Assembly: GCA_029013165.1 (NCBI GenBank)
Contig: JAQXMV010000043.1
Location: 1 to 16,906 of the forward strand
Source of the DNA: Oscillospiraceae bacterium
GTDB lineage: Bacteria > Bacillota > Clostridia > Oscillospirales > Acutalibacteraceae
Direction: 5' to 3'
Length of the DNA stretch: 16,906 nt
Below are positions 13,621 through 16,906 of the stretch, piece after piece (the first letter of the stretch is position 1; the number at the start of each line of letters is the position of its first letter). Made by a program: the position numbers and the translations under genes. Under the pieces are notes generated by a model. The model did no database searches. It had not been told where the DNA came from and saw only the letters and a program-made list of their open reading frames with translations.

Positions 13621-15357
13621 ATGAAAAAGAAAGCAATCGCAATGATTCTCTGCATGGTTATGGTCTTTTCGGCCACGGCACCCGGTGCCTGCGCCATCGA
13701 CAAAGAGGGCATCAAAACCTCTCTGACCAATGTTCTTTTGCGCACTCTCGGCGGTGCCATGGAAACAGTGGTGGGACTTCTGAACTCGGTGATGAAAGAA
13801 AATGACAAATTCGTCAGCGAAGAAGAGTATTCCTATGAGGGCTTTTACAGCGGCAGCGGCGCTTTTATCGACGAAGCCAAGGCCGGCGCCAAATGGTCCC
13901 TCGGACACGGCGAAGAAAGTCTCGTGCCGGAAAACTGGCAGGACTATGACCTTTATCTCGGCGGCTTCATCAGTGAGCAGAACTTTTTCACCAATGATGT
14001 GCGCGAAATTCTCGACGATATGCGAGTGCGCGTTATCGCTCTCAATGACGGTTCAGGACGCGGCACTGCTGTTTTTGCAACCATAGATTCCATCGGAATT
14101 TCCAACAGTGACATCAGGCACATTCGCTCCATGCTCAGCGACTTCGCCAAAGAAAACAATCTCAATTCCGTCAACATTTTTGCCACCCATGTTCATTCCG
14201 GCATCGACACCCAAGGCCTGTGGACCGATATTTTCGGCAAATGGCCGGTCAACATTTTCTCCGCTTTAACCGGTATCGGCAAAACCAAACAGGGAACCGA
14301 TGAAAAATACATGGAATTCCTCTATGAAAAGGTCTCCGCTGCCATCAAGAGCGCCGTGGCTTCCATGAAGCAGGGCTCCATGACCTATGCCGAAAAGGAT
14401 ATCACCGATAAATATTTCAACAATAAAAACAGACCCTCAGCCGACGACATGGACACAAGACTCAAACGCCTTGTTTTCACTCCCGACGACAAAAATATCC
14501 GTCCCACCGTGATCCTGAATATGGCGGCGCACCCCGATGTTGTGGGCCTTGCCACTGAAGACGATCCCACCAAGGGTCACGGACTTTCCGGCGACTATGT
14601 CTATTATATCGGCGAAACCCTCAATAACGCCGGCTATGATTTCATGTTTTTTAACGGAGCCATCTGCGGTATTTACATCGGAAGAATTGACGCCGAGGCA
14701 GAAAAGCGCGTGGACATTGCCGCCAACTACGGCAGAGAAATCGCCAAGATGACCCTGGGTATGACCATGACCCAAAAGGAAATCGAAAGCAACGACTACC
14801 TCATGAGCCTTAATTTTACCGAAGAAGAGCTTGAGGGTCACGATTATACACCCTGGTATGAGGACTGGAGCCCCGCCGAAGAAAAAGCGGTGGAGCCCAT
14901 ACTCAACATCGCCCTGAAAGAAGTCGAAATGCCCATCACCAATCCGGTCATTAAGGCCGCCGGTAAGCTGGGCGTCGTCAATTACACCGTCAAGGTGAAA
15001 AAGGACGGCTCCTATTTTACCACCACGGAAGTCGGAATCATAGAGATCGGCAAAGATCTCACCATCGCTATGGTGCCCGGTGAAATGTGCGCCGACCTGA
15101 TCAAGGGCGGCAGCTCCCTGACTGCCGCAGGCAGCATTACCGGTAAGGCCTACACAGGCAAAACCCTTGCCGACACTTTCGGTGAAGAGGTTATTGTTTT
15201 CGGCTTGGCTAATGACGCCATAGGCTATATCGTACCCGATAACGACTACTGTATGTGCCTGGATTTCGGTCACTATCATGAGTCCATTTCTTTGGGCAGA
15301 AATACCGCTTCGATCCTCATGGAAGCACTGAGTCAGCTGGCACAGGAAGTTAAATAA
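13621..15357 (+). CDS. Secreted neutral/alkaline ceramidase-family hydrolase
   Basis: The product has 578 residues. The frame is open from 13555, but the ATG at 13621 is chosen because AGGAGG (13608-13613) precedes it and it begins a clear signal peptide (MKKKAIAMIL, cleavage near ACA/I at 25). Neutral-ceramidase-like features are ATHVHSG (188-194), supplying a zinc-ligand His; an MAAHPDVVG region (301-309); LSGDYVYY (322-329); VPGEM with Glu488 (485-489), matching the zinc-ligand Glu; and GLANDAIGYIVPDNDY (528-543), matching the zinc-ligand Tyr region. The position where these enzymes carry the nucleophile motif NxGDxSPN reads NGAICGIYIG (345-354), without Ser. The family fold and metal site are therefore supported, but ceramide as substrate is not. 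It acts outside the cytoplasm. The FNT gene begins 23 nt after the stop, probably in the same transcript. Confidence 0.78.
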   Translation: MKKKAIAMILCMVMVFSATAPGACAIDKEGIKTSLTNVLLRTLGGAMETVVGLLNSVMKENDKFVSEEEYSYEGFYSGSGAFIDEAKAGAKWSLGHGEESLVPENWQDYDLYLGGFISEQNFFTNDVREILDDMRVRVIALNDGSGRGTAVFATIDSIGISNSDIRHIRSMLSDFAKENNLNSVNIFATHVHSGIDTQGLWTDIFGKWPVNIFSALTGIGKTKQGTDEKYMEFLYEKVSAAIKSAVASMKQGSMTYAEKDITDKYFNNKNRPSADDMDTRLKRLVFTPDDKNIRPTVILNMAAHPDVVGLATEDDPTKGHGLSGDYVYYIGETLNNAGYDFMFFNGAICGIYIGRIDAEAEKRVDIAANYGREIAKMTLGMTMTQKEIESNDYLMSLNFTEEELEGHDYTPWYEDWSPAEEKAVEPILNIALKEVEMPITNPVIKAAGKLGVVNYTVKVKKDGSYFTTTEVGIIEIGKDLTIAMVPGEMCADLIKGGSSLTAAGSITGKAYTGKTLADTFGEEVIVFGLANDAIGYIVPDNDYCMCLDFGHYHESISLGRNTASILMEALSQLAQEVK

Positions 15358-15380
15358 AAAAAAGCAAAGGAATCATCGGC

Positions 15381-16016
15381 ATGAAATATCTGCAATATTT
15401 TGTAAAGGCGGTTCTCGCCGGAATCTGCATCAGCATAGGCGGCACCGTATATCTGAGCTGTGACAATAAGGTTGTCGGCTCCCTGCTGTTCTCTTTGGGA
15501 CTTTTTACCATTGTCAACTGGGGGCTCAACCTCTTTACCGGCAAGATCGGCTTTCTGGCCAAGGATAACTGGCTTGAAATCCTCATCACTCTTCTGGGCA
15601 ACTTCGCCGGAACAAACCTCACAGCCCTCGCCCTGCGCGCCACAAGGATCTATCCCACCCTCGCCGGAAAACTGGACACGGCCGGGATTGTGGCGGCGAA
15701 ACTGAATGACGGAATGCCCAGTATTTTCATCCTTTCCGTTATGTGCGGTATTCTCATGTATATTGCCGTTGCCACTTTTAAAAGAAAGCCGGATATTCTC
15801 GGCGCAATAGCTGTGGTGATGTGCGTCAGTGTTTTTATACTCAGCGGTTTTGAACACTGCGTTGCCAATATGTTCTATTTTGCCTTGGGAACGCCTGTCA
15901 AAGAGTATATGGTACCCTTGCTTGTTATGACGGCCGGAAATTCTGTCGGTGCCATTGCACTTCACCACCTGATCCGTTTCGGTGAAAAGGAAAAAGAAAA
16001 GAAAAAAAATCAATAA
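15381..16016 (+). CDS. Formate/nitrite transporter (FNT) family channel, short form
   Basis: The product has 211 residues with six hydrophobic segments and a Lys/Glu-rich C-terminal tail (FGEKEKEKKKN). FNT signatures are visible: GSLLFSLGLFTIVNWGLNLFTG (33-54), and GFEHCVANMFYF (156-167), whose His159 corresponds to the central pore histidine of FocA. It is some 60 residues shorter than FocA or NirC, mostly at the ends. FNT proteins form pentamers that pass small monovalent anions such as formate, nitrite or hydrosulfide; which one applies here cannot be told. The ATG at 15381 follows AAAGGA (15366-15371). It lies 23 nt after the ceramidase-like gene, so co-transcription is likely. The stop codon abuts repeat copy 2, whose far end carries a T-rich terminator. 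Confidence 0.85.
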   Translation: MKYLQYFVKAVLAGICISIGGTVYLSCDNKVVGSLLFSLGLFTIVNWGLNLFTGKIGFLAKDNWLEILITLLGNFAGTNLTALALRATRIYPTLAGKLDTAGIVAAKLNDGMPSIFILSVMCGILMYIAVATFKRKPDILGAIAVVMCVSVFILSGFEHCVANMFYFALGTPVKEYMVPLLVMTAGNSVGAIALHHLIRFGEKEKEKKKNQ

Positions 16017-16299
16017 AAGTTTCGCTGGGGCCTTTTCAAAGGCTTGCGAGGTCAAGGGGGCAGAGTCCCTTTCGCGCTTCGCAAAGCGCGAAATGCCCTT
16101 AACATAAAAAACAAAACTGCGCGGACGGAAACAAATTATACTTCAATAAGCGCAGGAAGGGAGGTTCCGAAGAAATTCGGGGAGAATTTCTTCGGAACCG
16201 TGTGGGAAACCCTCGCCGGGGGTTTCCCGGTAAAAAGGGCAGTTATTTTTATATAAAAGACGGACTTGACCGTCACGGTGGCGCTGCGCAGACAGCGCC
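16015..16299 (+). repeat. Multi-hairpin intergenic repeat, copy 2 (~285 bp)
   Basis: This is the inverted partner of 5679-5965. Hairpins: CGCGCTT/AAGCGCG with flanking TTT/AAA (16070-16093); a perfect 16-bp stem (16163-16178 with 16184-16199, loop GGGGA); GGGAAACCC/GGGTTTCCC (16204-16212, 16220-16228); and GGCGCTG/CAGCGCC (16280-16286, 16293-16299). A GCCTTT/AAAGGC stem (16031-16044) is present here but degraded in copy 1. The match begins within the FNT stop codon. Non-coding; mechanism of dispersal unknown. Confidence 0.85.
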
Positions 16300-16306
16300 G
16301 TTTTTT
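16280..16306 (+). terminator. Probable Rho-independent terminator of the ceramidase-like/FNT transcript
   Basis: The last hairpin of repeat copy 2 (GGCGCTG, loop CGCAGA, CAGCGCC) is followed by GTTTTTT (16300-16306), giving a good intrinsic terminator on the plus strand. The T run lies just outside the repeat and is absent beside copy 1. Confidence 0.7.
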
Positions 16307-16906
16307 ACGCCCGTTTCCAGTGGCACGGTGGTACCGTTTTATCGAAAACATAAACCATGGGTGAGGTTATCGCGTGGGTGAATCATTATTAGTAAGGTTA
16401 CCGCAGGCGGGCACGGTATGCCGTGTCGCTGCCGGGGTGCAAACGATCGTTTATAGGTAGATTTGTTTGATATGATTTATATAGTGTTTTCTTTCAGGTT
16501 TCACCGCTCGAGCCGCGGGGGCTCATACTTTGTCTCGCGCGACAAAGTATGCAAAACGCGCTCTTGTGCCTGTCAATCGCTCCGGGGTATTTTCGCCGGG
16601 TGCAGTCGCTGAATAGATTTTTGTTTGTTTCTTTTAGATGTGTTGTTTTGATTGTTACACTTGCTTTCATCGGCGAAAATACAGTCGCTCTGCGCGGTTC
16701 ACCGACAGTCGGGTGTTTTATGTTGTGCTATTTTGGCACCTTTGTCCTTTCGGTGACGAGGGGGCCCACCGCTTCGCACCCCTCGTCTTGTTGGCGCTTT
16801 TTGGGAGGTGTGCGAGGTTAGATATTCGACTATTTGGGTATGTCGGCAGTTGATGTTTTTTTATGGTGATAGCGTTTCGGTTCATTGCGGACACGGCAAG
16901 CCGTGT
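16307..16906. other. Gene-free palindrome-rich region at the window end
   Basis: No credible gene is seen in ~600 bp. Palindromes include GCACGG/CCGTGT (16411-16426), GAGCC/GGCTC (16510-16524), CATACTTTGTC/GACAAAGTATG (16524-16534, 16541-16551), GTATTTTCGCCG/CGGCGAAAATAC (16587-16598, 16671-16682), GACGAGGGG/CCCCTCGTC (16755-16763, 16779-16787) and ACACGGC/GCCGTGT (16891-16906). The density suggests one or more intergenic repeat elements continuing past the window. Confidence 0.6.

Noticed and set aside
14437..15279. 280-codon open frame antisense to the ceramidase-like gene
   Set aside because: Mirror of a well-supported coding frame; no family resemblance and no ribosome site.
16549..16821. 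90-codon ORF in the terminal region
   Set aside because: No ribosome site; it overlaps palindromes and reads as low-complexity translation of repeat DNA. Could be revisited if conserved.

Overview
The window looks like a chromosomal segment of an anaerobic, probably gut-associated Clostridia bacterium (Oscillospiraceae/Ruminococcaceae-like). The reasons are a complete rnfCDGEAB operon in the clostridial order, strong AGGAGG ribosome sites, consensus sigma-A promoters, a short archaeal/eukaryote-type prolyl-tRNA synthetase, and hairpin-rich intergenic repeats. The taxonomic guess is inference; no rRNA or marker search was possible.

Layout. Positions 1-5463 (+) hold the 3' end of a Gx-transporter-family membrane protein followed by rnfC, rnfD, rnfG, rnfE, rnfA and rnfB. 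Start and stop codons overlap at every junction except rnfA-rnfB, and the operon ends at a 16-bp-stem terminator. Positions 5464-6033 are a gene-free gap between convergent genes and contain copy 1 of a ~287-bp multi-hairpin repeat. On the minus strand lies a secreted lysozyme-like protein with fibronectin-III-like domains (6034-7581), preceded by a ~345-nt structured leader and a perfect TTGACA-N17-TATAAT promoter. Then, still minus, come proS (8201-9643) and ileS (9733-12873), transcribed ileS to proS. Divergent from ileS on the plus strand are a 45-aa secreted peptide gene (13111-13248) with its own promoter and terminator, then a secreted neutral-ceramidase-like hydrolase (13621-15357) and, 23 nt later, a short formate/nitrite-transporter-family channel (15381-16016). 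The last 890 bp are gene-free: copy 2 of the repeat, inverted relative to copy 1, then about 600 bp rich in palindromes.

How the genes work together. RnfCDGEAB forms the membrane complex that couples electron transfer between reduced ferredoxin and NAD+ to Na+ or H+ translocation. ileS and proS supply charged tRNAs. The ceramidase-like protein and the FNT channel are probably one transcription unit; their substrates cannot be read from sequence.

Most noteworthy: (i) the IleRS class I HIGH signature is replaced by GIHH in an ungapped context, with linked changes in the GxDxHGxPxE motif; (ii) the pair of ~287-bp repeats made of serial hairpins, one showing a compensatory base-pair change; (iii) the long structured leader of the lysozyme gene, matching no riboswitch class I recognise; (iv) the small secreted peptide gene.
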